This document shows, piece by piece, positions 46,196 to 57,326 of a stretch of DNA of 64,000 nucleotides. Source of the DNA: Oryzias latipes (lineage: Eukaryota > Chordata > Actinopteri > Beloniformes > Adrianichthyidae); NCBI RefSeq assembly GCF_002234675.1, contig NC_019859.2, positions 17,454,311-17,518,310 on the forward strand, given 5' to 3'. Within the stretch, counting starts at the first letter, position 1. Every line of letters begins with the position of its first letter. The notes below the pieces were generated by a model. That model worked only from the letters and a program-made list of their open reading frames with translations, was not told the origin of the DNA and did no database searches. A program made the position numbers and the translations under genes.

Positions 46196-47007
46196 GTGAA
46201 CTGGGACTTTTTTATGTGCTGATACGAGTTTGCTCCAGTTAGTACATGAGAACAACGCCAAACTGTAAAAAGATCCGGGTTATGTCATGTCTATCATGGA
46301 GACTTTAAAAAAGCACGAATACAGATACGCCACAGGGCAGTGTGCTGAGCCATCATCTTCTTCACTTTGCTCCCTGTTTTTACTTTGAAAATCCTAATGG
46401 ATGTGGACCATCAGAGCAAGTGGTGCTCGGACACAAACCTCATGGAAAAAGCTTTCAAAAGCAGACCTGAAGGATCTCCTGGTTCAGATCATTGCAGATC
46501 CAGTCTTGATGGTAGAAAGAAGAGTTTACTGACTATCACCAGCTGGTTAAGACTTCTCTGCAATAAAGGTGTAAAAAACACAAACAAACCCCAAACTGCC
46601 TCCCTCCATCCTGTGAACATCTGCAGGAGCTCAGTTTGTCTTGACTGTTTGTCTGTCCGCTGCTGAAAGACCGGATCTTTCCCTAGAATTGTTGGAGTTG
46701 AGCATTTCAAACAATCTAAAAAGAGACGATCAGAACAGATGAACAGTTTGAACCGTTTCCATCTGGCAAACCGTTCAGAGCGCTAAAGTCTGGGACTAAT
46801 GCTTTCTAAAGTCGTGCATTTTAACATAACTAAAATACTGCTATATTTTTCACAAGTGATCGTTTTTTTGTTAAGTCGCAAAGTCGGTTTGGTGAGATTT
46901 TTTTATCATTCTCACTGATCAGCTATCTGCTCAGTTTCAGTTTAGCTGTGTGAGACTTTGATCTCAGAGCTATTTAATACCCCGCCTGTGGTTTTTACAC
47001 AAACCAC
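46196..47007. other. uso1 intron, no gene seen
   Basis: Non-coding sequence without a recognisable repeat or exon. It ends at the target duplication of the first Harbinger element. Confidence 0.6.
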
Positions 47008-47344
47008 CTGGGGCCTGTTTCAGAAAGGAGGTTAAGTGTAAACTCTGAGTGCATTAACCCTGAAATCAGGGAAACCCTGGGTTTTCTGTTTCAGAATGGG
47101 AGGTTTGTTAAACCAGAGAAAGCAGATTAAGTCAAACCCGTTTCTGAAAGAGAGGTAACTTATACTCGGAGTCAGTGTCCATGGTTACTTATGCTGTGAA
47201 CCTAACCTGGTCGGGAGCAGGTTTTACTCTGTAAACTCAAAGTTTCTGCCGGTCCCCTCCCCTTTTTAAAGACGAAGCGGTATGTTTCGCTTTAACCTTC
47301 ATTGCCCAAATGTCCGTCACACAGAGACGGTCTAAGTGACAAGA

Positions 47345-47518
47345 ATGGCTTGTTCTTTCTTGGAGGACCCAATAGACGAGGAGGCTGCATTAATTCGTAG
47401 AGAATTATATTTACCTCGTACGAGGATTTTGAGAAGACTCGATTTTTTGTCATTTCCCCTTACGTTTTTGTTTGAGCGTTACCGTTTTTCGTTGCAGTCA
47501 ATTACATATATACAATGA
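47345..47518 (+). pseudogene. Harbinger transposase N-terminus (element 1)
   Basis: About 58 codons: MACSFLEDPIDEEAALIRRE, then RTRILRRLDFLSFP, LFERYRFS and ITYIQ. This is the conserved start of fish HARBI1-like transposases. The DDE catalytic part is missing. Confidence 0.8.
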
Positions 47519-47599
47519 AAACAACATTAGATATGTATTGCTATGTAGATGTTTCATATGTCAAATATTGTCAACAAAGCCTACATCCATGACATGCTC

Positions 47600-48665
47600 A
47601 AATTTGACCTGATTGAATCATGTTTTTATACTTCATTTTTAGCTGCTGCCATGTTCTTTTAATTCCTGCAGGATTGCATCTACATGAAAATGAAATCAGG
47701 GACATTGAATTAGATTAATGTAACAATTACTTTTTGGAAACACAATTTGCTAGTACTGCTTACTTTCTTAATCCCATATAAACCTATACCACTTGATCAA
47801 TACAAGGGTAGTGTTGCAGCGTGTGTGTGCTGAGCGGGGTGCGATCCACGAGAGAGAAGGGGAGGGGCGATTGCAGGTGCAGATGGGTGGGGGGGGGGCG
47901 TGAGCACGGAGCGGAGGTGTGTGCTTGGTATATATTGTGTGTTCGGAGGACGGAGCACTTAGTTAAATAAAGAGAAGGTGTCATTCCCAGAATATCTGTT
48001 TTGGAGTCATTCTTAATCCGCTCTGGAGGTTGAGGGTTTCAAACGGGAAGTGAACCCCGAAGGAGAATTCCCTTCGGCCCTGAAGGAAATCTCCCCTGCG
48101 CTTCTGACCACGGTCGGAAAGACGAGAGAAAAGAAAGGAGAAGTCTTCGCGCAGCGAAAGGTTCAACAGTAGACAACAGTTCACTTTTAAAAACAAATTG
48201 CATGTATTAATATTAAACTGACCAACGTTTGCAAGAGGGGAAGGTTAACAAAAAAGTCCTCTAAACATTACCGAGATTGATTCTGTACACTATGCAGCAT
48301 TTCATGCATTTACACCAGGAATGACACTTCAAAAGTACACCTAAATATCACCCTTTTTTATTTCACTCCTTACGCTGTTTAAAAAGTTATTACAGCCAAT
48401 ATTTTTTAACAATGATTTAAATGCAAACTTAGGCATTAACTTGAGCAGCTATGTTTTCCCACGCTAACTGTCTCTGTTTTGCAGATGCAGCGGTGTTGCT
48501 TTTCTTCTGGAATATGTGCTCATATTCACTGTAACTCTGCAGCAGCACGTCAAGTTCAGCTGGAGAAAAATACGCAGACCTCTTTTTTTCACGGTTGCCA
48601 TGGTGACTCGTGATATCTGCGCTCCATTGATAATGGCTTCTTATAGTCGCGGTGCGCACGCTCAC
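47600..48665 (-). pseudogene. Harbinger Myb/SANT-like gene, two exons (element 1)
   Basis: The first exon (48,429-48,625, minus) encodes KKRSAYFSPAELDVLLQSY, then EHIFQKKSNTAA and LAWENIAAQVNA. The second, near 47,610-47,675, encodes the relative of NPAGIKRTWQQLKMKYKNII. These form the DNA-binding partner protein of PIF/Harbinger transposases. An ATG in front of the conserved part (MATVKK) is out of frame with it by one base at an A run, and both elements share this. An LTR sits in the intron. Confidence 0.75.
47812..48168 (+). mobile_element. Solo LTR, 357 bp, inside Harbinger 1
   Basis: It starts TGTTGCAG and ends GTTCAACA, with a TATA-like ggtatatattg and AATAAA inside. The 4 bp target duplication GTAG stands at 47,808-47,811 and 48,169-48,172. 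Fossil. The orientation is given by the AATAAA. Confidence 0.85.
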
Positions 48666-48741
48666 CTCCGAATCAGTCCACTCTGAGTTGATTGACCTAA
48701 CCTCAGAGTTGGTTGAACCTCCTTTCTGAAACAGGCCCCTG

Positions 48742-49139
48742 GTCTGAGAAAGTCTGTAGTTGTTCCAGCAGGAGGAGTAAACTCACCGCCTGTGAGGCAT
48801 GACTTACAGAGGTACCTTTGGTGCTGAACCTTTATTTAACTCTCAGGAGTCTAAGGTGGAATTCAAAGTTTTTGTCTCCTTTGGAGTTTGATGTTTTCAC
48901 CTTAAAAACTGTTGGTCATTTTTTTTCAGTACGACTTTACCAGGGTGTTTTAGTTGTCATTTTGCTGTATGGTATTAACGCATTTGACCTGAAATCATAC
49001 TAAAAGAAACCCAAACTCATGCAGATTTATTTTTTTAGCTTGAAAATACAAATGTTTTGTATAATTTATGATTAACTATGTAGACATTGGGCAAAGCGTT
49101 CAATGCAAACAAACTGTCAGACCTTTCAGTACAGATATG
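48742..49139. other. Spacer between the two Harbinger elements
   Basis: About 400 bp of uso1-intron-like sequence without a recognisable feature. Confidence 0.5.
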
Positions 49140-49319
49140 GGTTCAACCAACTCTGAGGTTGAACTTGAACTCTGAGTTGGTCAATCGGGAGATTAACAAC
49201 TCTGAGTTTTCTGTTTCAGAGAAGCTGATCCACGTTAGGTCAATCAACTCTGAGTGGACTGATTCGGAGGTGAGCGTGCGCACCGCGACTATAAGAACCA
49301 TTATCAATGGAGCGCAGAT

Positions 49320-50345
49320 ATCACGAGTCACCATGGCAACCGTGAAAAAAAGAGGTCTGCGTATTTTTCTCCAGCTGAACTTGACGTGCTGCTGCAGAGT
49401 TACAGTGAATATGAGCACATATTCCAGAAGAAAAGCAACACCGCTGCATCTGCAAAACAGAGACAGTTAGCGTGGGAAAACATAGCTGCTCAAGTTAATG
49501 CGAAAGTTTGCATTTAAATCATTGTTATGAAATATTGACTGTAATAACTTTTTAAACAGCGTAAGGAGTGAAATAAAAAATGGCGGTATTTAGGTGTACT
49601 TTTGAAGTGTCATTCCTGGTGTAAATGCATGAAATGCTGCATAGTGTACAGAATCAATATGGGGGGAAAATGCATTTAACGTCGGTAATGTTTAGAGGAC
49701 TTTTTTGTTAACCTTCCCCTCTTGCAAACGTTGGTCAGTTTAATATTAATACATGCAATTGTGTTTTTAAAAGTGAACTTTTGTCTACTGTTGAACCTTT
49801 CGCTGCGCGAAGACTTCTCCTTTCTTTTCTCTCGTCTTTCCGACCGTGGTCAGAAGCGCAGGGGAGATTTCCTTCAGGGACGAAGGGAATTCTCCTTCGG
49901 GGTTCACTTCCGTTCAAAACCCTCAACCTCCAGAGCGGATTAAGAATGACTCCAAAACAGTTATTCTGGGAATGACACCTTCTCTTTATTTAACTAAGTG
50001 CTCCGTCCTCCGAACACACAATATATACCACGCACACACCTCCGCTCCGTGCTCACCCCCCCCCCCCCCATCTGCACCTGCAATCGCCCCTCCCCTTCTC
50101 TCTCGTGGATCGCACCCCGCTCAGCACACACACGCTGCAACACTACCCTTGTATTGATCAAGTGGTATAGGTTTATATGGGATTAAGAAAGTAAGCAGTA
50201 CTAGCAAATTGTGTTTCCAAAAAGTAATTGTTACATTAATCTAATTCAATGTCCCTGATTTCATTTTTATGTAGATGCAATCCTGCAGGAATTAAAAGAA
50301 CATGGCAGCAGCTAAAAATGAAGTATAAAAACATAATTCAATCAG
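49320..50345 (+). pseudogene. Harbinger Myb/SANT-like gene, two exons (element 2)
   Basis: Exon 1 (about 49,320-49,510) and exon 2 (about 50,274-50,345, encoding NPAGIKRTWQQLKMKYKNII and ending TCAG|gtcaaa). The ATG/A-run frame difference is the same as in element 1, so it predates their separation. Confidence 0.75.
49799..50142 (-). mobile_element. Solo LTR, 344 bp, inside Harbinger 2
   Basis: The same LTR insertion as in element 1. CTAC stands at 49,795-49,798 and 50,143-50,146, the complement of GTAG. The 13 bp length difference reflects small indels. Confidence 0.85.
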
Positions 50346-50431
50346 GTCAAATTTGAGCATGTCATGGATGTAGGCTTTGTTGACTATATTTGACATATGA
50401 AACATCTACATAGCAATACCCAATGTTGTTT

Positions 50432-50605
50432 TCATTGTATAAATGTAATTGACTGCAACGAAAAACGGTAACGCTCAAACAAAAACGTAAGGGGAAATGA
50501 CAAAAAATCGAGTCTTCTCAAAATCCTCGTACGAGGTAAATATAATTCTCTACGAATTAATGCAGCCTCCTCGTCTACTGGGTCCTCCAAAAAAGAACAA
50601 GCCAT
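50432..50605 (-). pseudogene. Harbinger transposase N-terminus (element 2)
   Basis: The same 58-codon start as in element 1, here MACSFLEDPVDEEAALIRRE. Valine in place of isoleucine and ITFIQ in place of ITYIQ show slight divergence. The rest is missing. Confidence 0.8.
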
Positions 50606-50897
50606 TCTTGTCACTTAGACCGTCTTTGTGTGACGGAAATGTGGGCAATGAAGGTTAAAGCGAAACATACCGCTTCGTTTTTAAAAAGGGGAGGGGACCG
50701 GCAGAAACTTTGAGTTTGGAGAATAAAACCTGCTCCCGACCAGGTTAGGTTCACAGCATAAGTAACCATGGACACTGACTCCGAGTATAAGTTACCTCTC
50801 TTTCAGAAATGGGTTTGACTTAATCTGCTTTCTCTGGTTTAACAAACCTCCCATTCTGAAACAGAAAACCCAGGGTTTCCCTGATTTCAGGGTTAAC

Positions 50898-52320
50898 GCT
50901 TAGCCTAGCTAGCAGTGCTAATACGGAGATCGGTGCAGAGTCTCTGGTGCAGCAAATACATTCATTTCTCACATCTAAAGGAATTTCCCTGGATCTCAAT
51001 ACCATCGAGACCTGCCACCTGCTCCCCAGGATAAAGGAGACGGATAAACCAGCGATCCTCATCAGGTTTGTGAATCACAAACACAAGCTAGCTTTGATGA
51101 ATCAACGCAAAAATCTCAGAGGATCTGCTGTTTATCTGAACGACTATCTGACTAGAAGGAATGCTGCAATCTCAAAACATGCACGGCTTCTCAGGAAGCG
51201 TAAGCAGATTGAGAACACTTGGGTTAAAGGCTGCAGGATTCATGTCAAACCACTCGGTCCACTGGACCGGGCCAAGGTTGTGGTTGTGAACATCATGAAG
51301 GACTTTGAGAAGTGCTTGATTACGGTTGTCTGAAACAACGTGGAGTAATAAATCAAAGAGCCAAATAATTTCAAGAAATATGACGCCTGGATTCCTCACT
51401 TTCTCCATACGTCTGACGTCACCTGAATAACAGCAGAGTTCTGACCTGCAGACAACTTGACCTCAACTTTCACCGCAGCTGATATCAGCTGAAGGATATG
51501 GACCTGAATCTAATGTCTGCAGACATAGCATCGAAGAGAAATGTAAACTGTTTAAACCCAGAAGATCGGCTGTTATCAGTAAAAGAAGAAATGCCAACCT
51601 TGGACAATTCGACAGTTTATGGACCCTTTTTATTTTTTCCCCTACAGCATTACTTTATTATAAAAAAAAATAAAAAAAAACAAAAAAATATATAAAAAGA
51701 GTAAAACAAATGATTAATCACTTTTGAAAATTGTTAAATTGATTGACTTTTGATATTACTTCACTAGCTCCTAAAATTGATAAATTGATTCAAAAATCTT
51801 TCCTAATGTATCATAACTTTGCACGTTTTTAACTTTTGATACTTGATGAAATTTTGCTATGAAAATTCCTGAAACAGTGTTGTGTCTATTTTACTGATAT
51901 AGTATTATGTTTTAAAGCATATGAATGACTTTTAAAAGTAACATAATTTGCATATATTTCAGATGACTGATCTGCATTTGTCATGTTGATTTCTAAAATA
52001 GTTATTTTTGACGTAGTACTTAAGTAATTCATCTTTGGCATGTGCTTTATTGATACCTTATGATTGTTAATTCTGTCTGATAAAACCCAGGAACCGGATA
52101 TTGATAAATCATGTAATGAAATGGTTATAGTATAACGGGGTGGGATTATATAAGTTCGCTTCCTTCCACTCCCTTTCAAGCAATATTTATTAATTATGTT
52201 TAATTATCCTAAGTTTGATTAGTTACTGTATGAATGTATAACTGATGATTAAATTGCTTTTGTGTATTACTTCTATTTGATTGCTTGAAATAAACCATTT
52301 CAAATCAAAAATCAAATCAA
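50898..52320 (+). mobile_element. Non-LTR retrotransposon remnant: ORF1-like end plus 3' tail
   Basis: A frame of about 145 codons (ending at 51,333) contains VQQIHSFLTSKGISLDL, CHLLPRIKETDKPAILIRF, VYLNDYLTRRNAA and a basic C-terminus. This is the ORF1/FP25K-type protein found in several fish LINEs. About 0.9 kb of AT-rich sequence follows and ends in gaaataaacc and an (AATCAAA)n-like tail. The RT ORF is entirely deleted. The 5' end is fused to Harbinger 2. Confidence 0.6.
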
Positions 52321-52539
52321 AATATTTGGCGAACATTAAAGCCATTTTTAAGCAGCCAGAAATGCCTTCTCAAATTCTCTGAAATTCACAGACTTTTACC
52401 CATAATCCTTTCATCAATCCCTTTCCAAGAAAAGACTGGTTAATGCTAGACGTGTCAGGTTTTAGACACAAATAGTTGTATTTCTTTACAGTCACCAAGG
52501 CGCTAATGGGAGTTCCTTGTTTGTCTTCTGTTGCTGCAG
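52321..52539. other. uso1 intron remainder
   Basis: A short intron stretch leading to a typical acceptor (cttctgttgctgcag). No other feature seen. Confidence 0.5.
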
Positions 52540-52551
52540 GAGCTGGAGGCT
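52540..52551 (+). pseudogene. uso1: uso1 exon start, cut off
   Basis: After a good acceptor the bases read E-L-E-A in the expected phase 0, as in p115, where LLQ is followed by a further coiled-coil segment. After four codons the sequence becomes unrelated, where the LTR-element sequence starts. The rest of uso1 is not in the window. Confidence 0.45.
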
Positions 52552-52554
52552 ATT

Positions 52555-55500
52555 TTTGTTTAAAAGGAGAAATTGTTTTTTTTGTCGATAAAGTTTAAGT
52601 TTTTTCAAGAGCCCTCCCCAACCTGTGCGGCGCGTAGCGGAGAGATAGGCCTGTTTAGGGCAGAGACAGCAAGCACGCGCAGCAAAGTAGCCATTAGCTG
52701 AAAAACTACGGTGAAAAACTAAAATAACGGTGCAAACCTGTTGTCGAGCCAGACCGGAAGAGGGGTGTGAGCCAAATAAGATTTTATGCCATTACGAGAC
52801 GAGTTTTGGTGAGTTTTGTTTTGTATTTTGCCTACTTTTGTGGCGTGGGTTTTGCCGTGATGAGGCGAGCCCAGTTGAGACCAATTTAAGTTGTGAAAAG
52901 ACGACAAAACAGTACTTTTGAGTTATTTATAATTTTTTTTGACACTTCGAAACATGAATGTATTTTATTTGATGTATTTTGGGTATATTTTGTGTGAAAA
53001 GAAGCTAATTTTGCAAGTAGAGTTGGATGTATGAAAAAGAAAAAAGAGCAGCCGCCATTTTAAGTTCTAAAGAGTCACGTAGCCTTCTAGTGCGGCTCCG
53101 CTTTCATTTTGGAGTGGTTTTATTTTGCATATGGACTAAAATTATTTTTATGGCCTGTCCTGCAGGCCAGGTTTTTGATTCCCCCCCGAGAGTAATTGGG
53201 AGATGGTTCCGGACCGGATCGTTCTGGACTTCTCCTGATCCATGGATGGCGAGCCTACCCAAGGAGCACAATAATCCGGACTGGCTGTAGAGCATCACGT
53301 GGTCCTTTACTTTTCCTCACTACTACAAAATCTCTGCCAAGGTCGCGGTAGGAGATTGAACACTAACTGTGGATCCAATACACTTTAAAGGAGCACTACC
53401 AAAAACTGGATACATCTGCTAACAAACTTTAAAGGGTTTTGCTAAGCAATTGGACATTTAGAAAAACAGTTCTTTGTTTGCTTTGCATATTGAATTGTCT
53501 TTTGTTTGATATCTGATATTTTGTAACTTTAAAGGATACTTTTGGTGTAAATTTAAAGTGACAAAACTGATTTTAAAAAAAGTGAAAAGGGTAAATACAG
53601 TGAACTCAAAAGAAAGCTTAAAACTAAATTTAAGTTAAATAAATTTAGTTCTGTAACTAAAATCCCTTTAAACTAAATGACCGGTCATCTTTAATTAAAA
53701 TAGATTGAAACTGAAATTAACTTGAACAAAACCTTTTATTTGAACTTTAACTGAAAAAGTAAAGGAACAAAACAACATAAAGGGTGTTTAAGAGGTGTCT
53801 TAACATTACTTAAGAACCATATTTGTATGTTTATTGTTGTTTGTCAATTGTTCAGTAAACTGCCGGCTTTTTCTTTTCCATTCTACCTTTTATATTGATT
53901 CTTGGCTCTTTTATTCAATACACACCACTCCGTGCGAACCTATATCTGGTCCAGTAGCTTGACTACCTCTGCCTAATAGCATAGGTGCTACAAGTACTTG
54001 GCGAGCCAGCCAGGAGTGGTTCGTATATAATTTTCAGAGCTCAAATTTGACTAAGAACTGAACAAAAAAATGGAAGCCGTGCAACGAAGTAATGTTAAGA
54101 TGCCAAACTCACTTCTTATTACTGGTTTAACTGACACTGAATCTGATGAAGAGCTTTTTGACTTCCTCAAACAATATGGGTCCATTCAGACAATGGTACC
54201 TGTAGATCCCCCGTGTCCAGAAAAGGGCAAGCAGTCCTTTCTTGAGTACGCGTCCAGTGCACCAGTGCAGGCATTATCTAGCTTACTGCCATACAGATTC
54301 TCACCCAAGAACAAACCTGACATACTTTACCTTGTCGAGGCATTAAGCTCAGTTTACAGCCCCGTAGTTAGCAAGGCAGCTACTCAGACTTACCTGACTG
54401 AACTGAGAGACATTGCAAGACTGACAGGTAAAGACTTTGCAGACTTACTGAGAGACGAACTTTCCTCTATAAGCCAAGTAGTTAACCCTGACGAAAATGA
54501 CTCAGGTGACCGCCAGGACTCACCCCAAGTCCCTGACACGAATGCTCCTCTCAGTCCTCTGCAAGAGAACCCACCAACTCTTGAACCAGTCCACCCACTG
54601 ATCCAAGCTCCAGTTGAGAATCTCCCACAAGTGCAGGTCAATGTTAAGACACCCACTCTCAAACCTTCTGAAGTAAACCCACCAGAGCTTCAGAAAGTAA
54701 TAGTGGAACATGTGCTGAGAACTGAAGACTTCAATGCTCAGATGAACACTCCTTTCAGATTGAGACCCTTTTCAGGGCGCTGTCCCCACCCAAACAACGA
54801 AGTCGACTATGAGAGCTGGCGCTCGAGTGTGGAACTCCTTTTAAAAGACCCCAGACAGCCTGATTCATGCAAGTCCAGGAGGCTCTACGAAAGTCTCTCT
54901 TCACCTGCTGTCGATCTGGTAAAGCACATACCTACCGAGTCACCTCCTTCCACCTACTTGAAAATACTCGACTCTGCCTTCGGTACGGTTGAAGATGGAG
55001 ACGACCTCTTTGCCAAATACTTGAACACTGTGCAGAATAATGGTGAGGCACCATCGTCTTACCTCCAGCGTCTTCAAGTCATGCTGAACACCACGTTCAT
55101 AAGAGGTGGTGTTCCTGCTGGTGAACTGGACAAGCAGAAAAGGCAAATTCCACCTAACTTTTCCGAACTTCTTCTCATGCTCCGGACTGCTGAGAAACAG
55201 CATGAATTGAATACAACAAAACCAAAAGTGTTTTCCAACTACCAAGGCGCTCAGTCCCAAAGTCCAGAGCGAGATACATCAAAAACTGTTGACCCCCTTT
55301 CTGAAATACAAGACCTCAAGAAGCAGATCGCCAATCTGCAGTCCCATCTTGCATCTCTAAAGAACAAAAAAGACTCAAACAGTAAAGTAAAGTCAAAATC
55401 CACAAACTCGACCAAGACAAAAGTCCCCCCTGAAAGCCTTAAAACTCCAAAGCCACAGCCTTCAGAACAAAAATCAGAACCTCATCCAAGAAATCGTCCA

Positions 55501-55820
55501 AAGCCCTGGTACTGCTTCAGATGTGGGGAGGACGGGCACATCAAGCCCAGTGTGAAAATGAGCCAAACTCTCCCCTAGTTGCTGAAAAAAAGAAACTCTT
55601 AAGAGATAAGCAGATAGCATGGGACAAAGTGAATGGACAAGAACCTACTTTTTTAAACTAAAGAGGGCTCCAGTTGTGGGACAAATTGGAGCTGAACCAA
55701 AGACAAAGAAAAAGAGAACTTCCACACACAAGCTGAAATGTCACTTTCTCTTCCAAAAGGTCTTGTTGGAGCACTGCCCAACAAGACTGCCCAAGTAGCC
55801 ATTGACGATCAAATGTGCAG
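52555..55820 (+). mobile_element. Ty3/gypsy-like LTR element fossil with PNMA-type gag
   Basis: A long 5' LTR or leader region (about 52,560-53,992, ending gtgctaca) is followed by a primer-site-like tggcgagccagccagg and a 502-codon gag frame (54,070-55,578). The gag has the paraneoplastic-Ma-like start (LLITGLTDTESDEELFDF), a capsid-like middle (YESWRSSVELLL, PSSYLQRL) and a knuckle-like end (CFRCGEDGHI). A piece near 55,740-55,820 resembles the start of a protease region. The 3' half and the 3' LTR are missing, replaced by the AT-rich satellite of the right arm. Confidence 0.75.
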
Positions 55821-55824
55821 CTGT

Positions 55825-56370
55825 CAATTTTTTTTTTCAAATTCAACGACAAACGAACAACAAAGATTTTTTTCTTTACATTTTTTTCCGGTTTCAACAA
55901 CAAAGTTTTTTTTTTTTGTTTTTTCAAAAATAAAAATTTTAATTTCAACAACAAAAGTTTGTTTTTTCAAAACTTTTTTTTTTTTCAAATTCAACAACAA
56001 AGATTTTTTTTTCCAATTTTTTTTTTTCAACTTTAACGACAAACAAAGATTTGTTTTTCAAATGTTTTTTTTCAAATTCAACAACAAACAAACAACAAAG
56101 ATTTTTTTCTTAACATTTTTTTCCGGTTTCAATAACAAAGATTTGTTTTGTTTTTTCAAAACAATTTTTTTTTCAAATTCAACAACAAACGAACAACAAA
56201 GATTTTTTTCTTTACATTTTTTTCCGGTTTCAACAACAATTTTTTTTTCGTTTTTTCAAAAATAAAAATTTTAATTTCAACAAAAAAAGTTTGTTTTTTC
56301 AAAACATTTTTTTTTTCAAATTCAACAACAAAGATTTTTTTTTGTCCAATTTTTTTCTTAAAGCGGGCTG
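55825..56370. repeat. AT-rich degenerate satellite (right)
   Basis: Repeated ttcaaattcaacaacaaa and tttttccggtttcaa segments in irregular tandem, about twice the length of the left copy. Three ttttccggtttcaa marks show the internal period. Confidence 0.8.
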
Positions 56371-56437
56371 TGTATTCAAATCGGCGGCGCCTCTCCTTGT
56401 TGCTTGTGGCTAAGGCCAGGAGCCTTCGAAGGAGAGC
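56355..56437 (-). pseudogene. Relative of the terminal exon (right arm)
   Basis: On the minus strand, after gtcgtcag, the peptide reads ALLRRLLALATSNKERRRRF and stays open through EYTARFKKK into the satellite. This hints that the ancestral exon was longer than the 26 codons used in the arrays. Confidence 0.5.
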
Positions 56438-56564
56438 CTGACGACAGAATAAAAAACAAATGACTTCACAAGGAAAAACTGGAAACAATCTGCGTGTATA
56501 AAATTGTTTAAATAAGAAAATGACTAGAATTTTTTTGGGGCTTCACACAAAGCATTTCCATTGT

Positions 56565-57100
56565 ATTGATTTCTATCATTCAATTCAAACTTACAGGAAA
56601 AAAGTTTCCAATGAGATTATGTTTCCATTATCATTCATAATATGTAATAATGACCAAATACCATTATCGATCTAATTTTTGTAAAAATGTTGATTTGTTC
56701 CTACATAAATTATACCGGCAGCTCCATATGGGAGTGTTATGTGGACTAAAGTTATGTTTGAATATGAGTTTGCCGTACAGTAACACCTGCTGATGAGAAG
56801 TAGAAAGTTTAATAGGAAGTTTTCTGTAATCAAAATCACATTTTAAAAGGAACTCAGTGGCCCCTAGATGAGAGAAAATGTTGGAACAAATAAGAAACCA
56901 AATATTTCTTTCATTTTGCAGAAAGACCTAAGTCAGTTTATCTTAATCATACCATCCAAACTTTCAAAGACTATTAAGTCCACCTTCACTGTAATCCTGA
57001 ATTATTGTTCCTTTTTTAATATAATGAGTTTTGTTTTTCCAGATGAAGTTAAAATTGGCCTGGTTTATCGCTTCCCTTGCAGATTTAGGAATTGGGAGTA
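56565..57100 (-). mobile_element. L1-like LINE fragment (right arm)
   Basis: Inverted counterpart of 22,409-22,930, with the same truncation points on both sides. Both copies therefore come from one insertion. Confidence 0.75.
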
Positions 57101-57326
57101 GAACTGTGACTGTGTCTGCGCGTTGCGTCTTGTGTAGGACTAGGAGAAAGAAGCGCGCACACGTGTGTTGGGGGGTGCGTGTTGATTCTTCTGCCCTCTG
57201 GCTGCATGTGAGGCTTCGCCTGTGCTCTCTGGTACAGACATCTTCCCAGAATATTAGATATTGCCCAGTAATAAACAGACTGCAGACACTTTGTCACCTC
57301 TCCGGTAGTCGTGAAGCCTGACACCC
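57100..57326 (+). mobile_element. Solo-LTR-like segment (right arm)
   Basis: Inverted counterpart of 22,187-22,408, with the AATAAA in the same place. Confidence 0.35.

Larger units (their letters stand above)
47008..48741. mobile_element. PIF/Harbinger element 1 with CTG target duplication, carrying a solo LTR
   Basis: The ends GGGCCTGTTTCAGAAAGGAGG and its reverse complement lie at 47,011 and 48,738. CTG stands directly outside both (47,008-47,010 and 48,739-48,741), the 3 bp duplication of this superfamily. Inside are the start of a transposase on the plus strand and a two-exon Myb/SANT gene on the minus strand, in the usual convergent layout. Most of the transposase is deleted, so it is non-autonomous. 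Confidence 0.9.
49140..50897. mobile_element. PIF/Harbinger element 2, inverted relative to element 1, with the same LTR
   Basis: The reverse complement of element 1 over nearly its whole length, including the LTR at the same site. The outermost inverted-repeat bases are missing at both ends. The right end stops at gggtta, where a LINE begins. Its left end carries an extra subterminal stretch, absent from element 1, with repeated aactctgag motifs. Confidence 0.85.
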
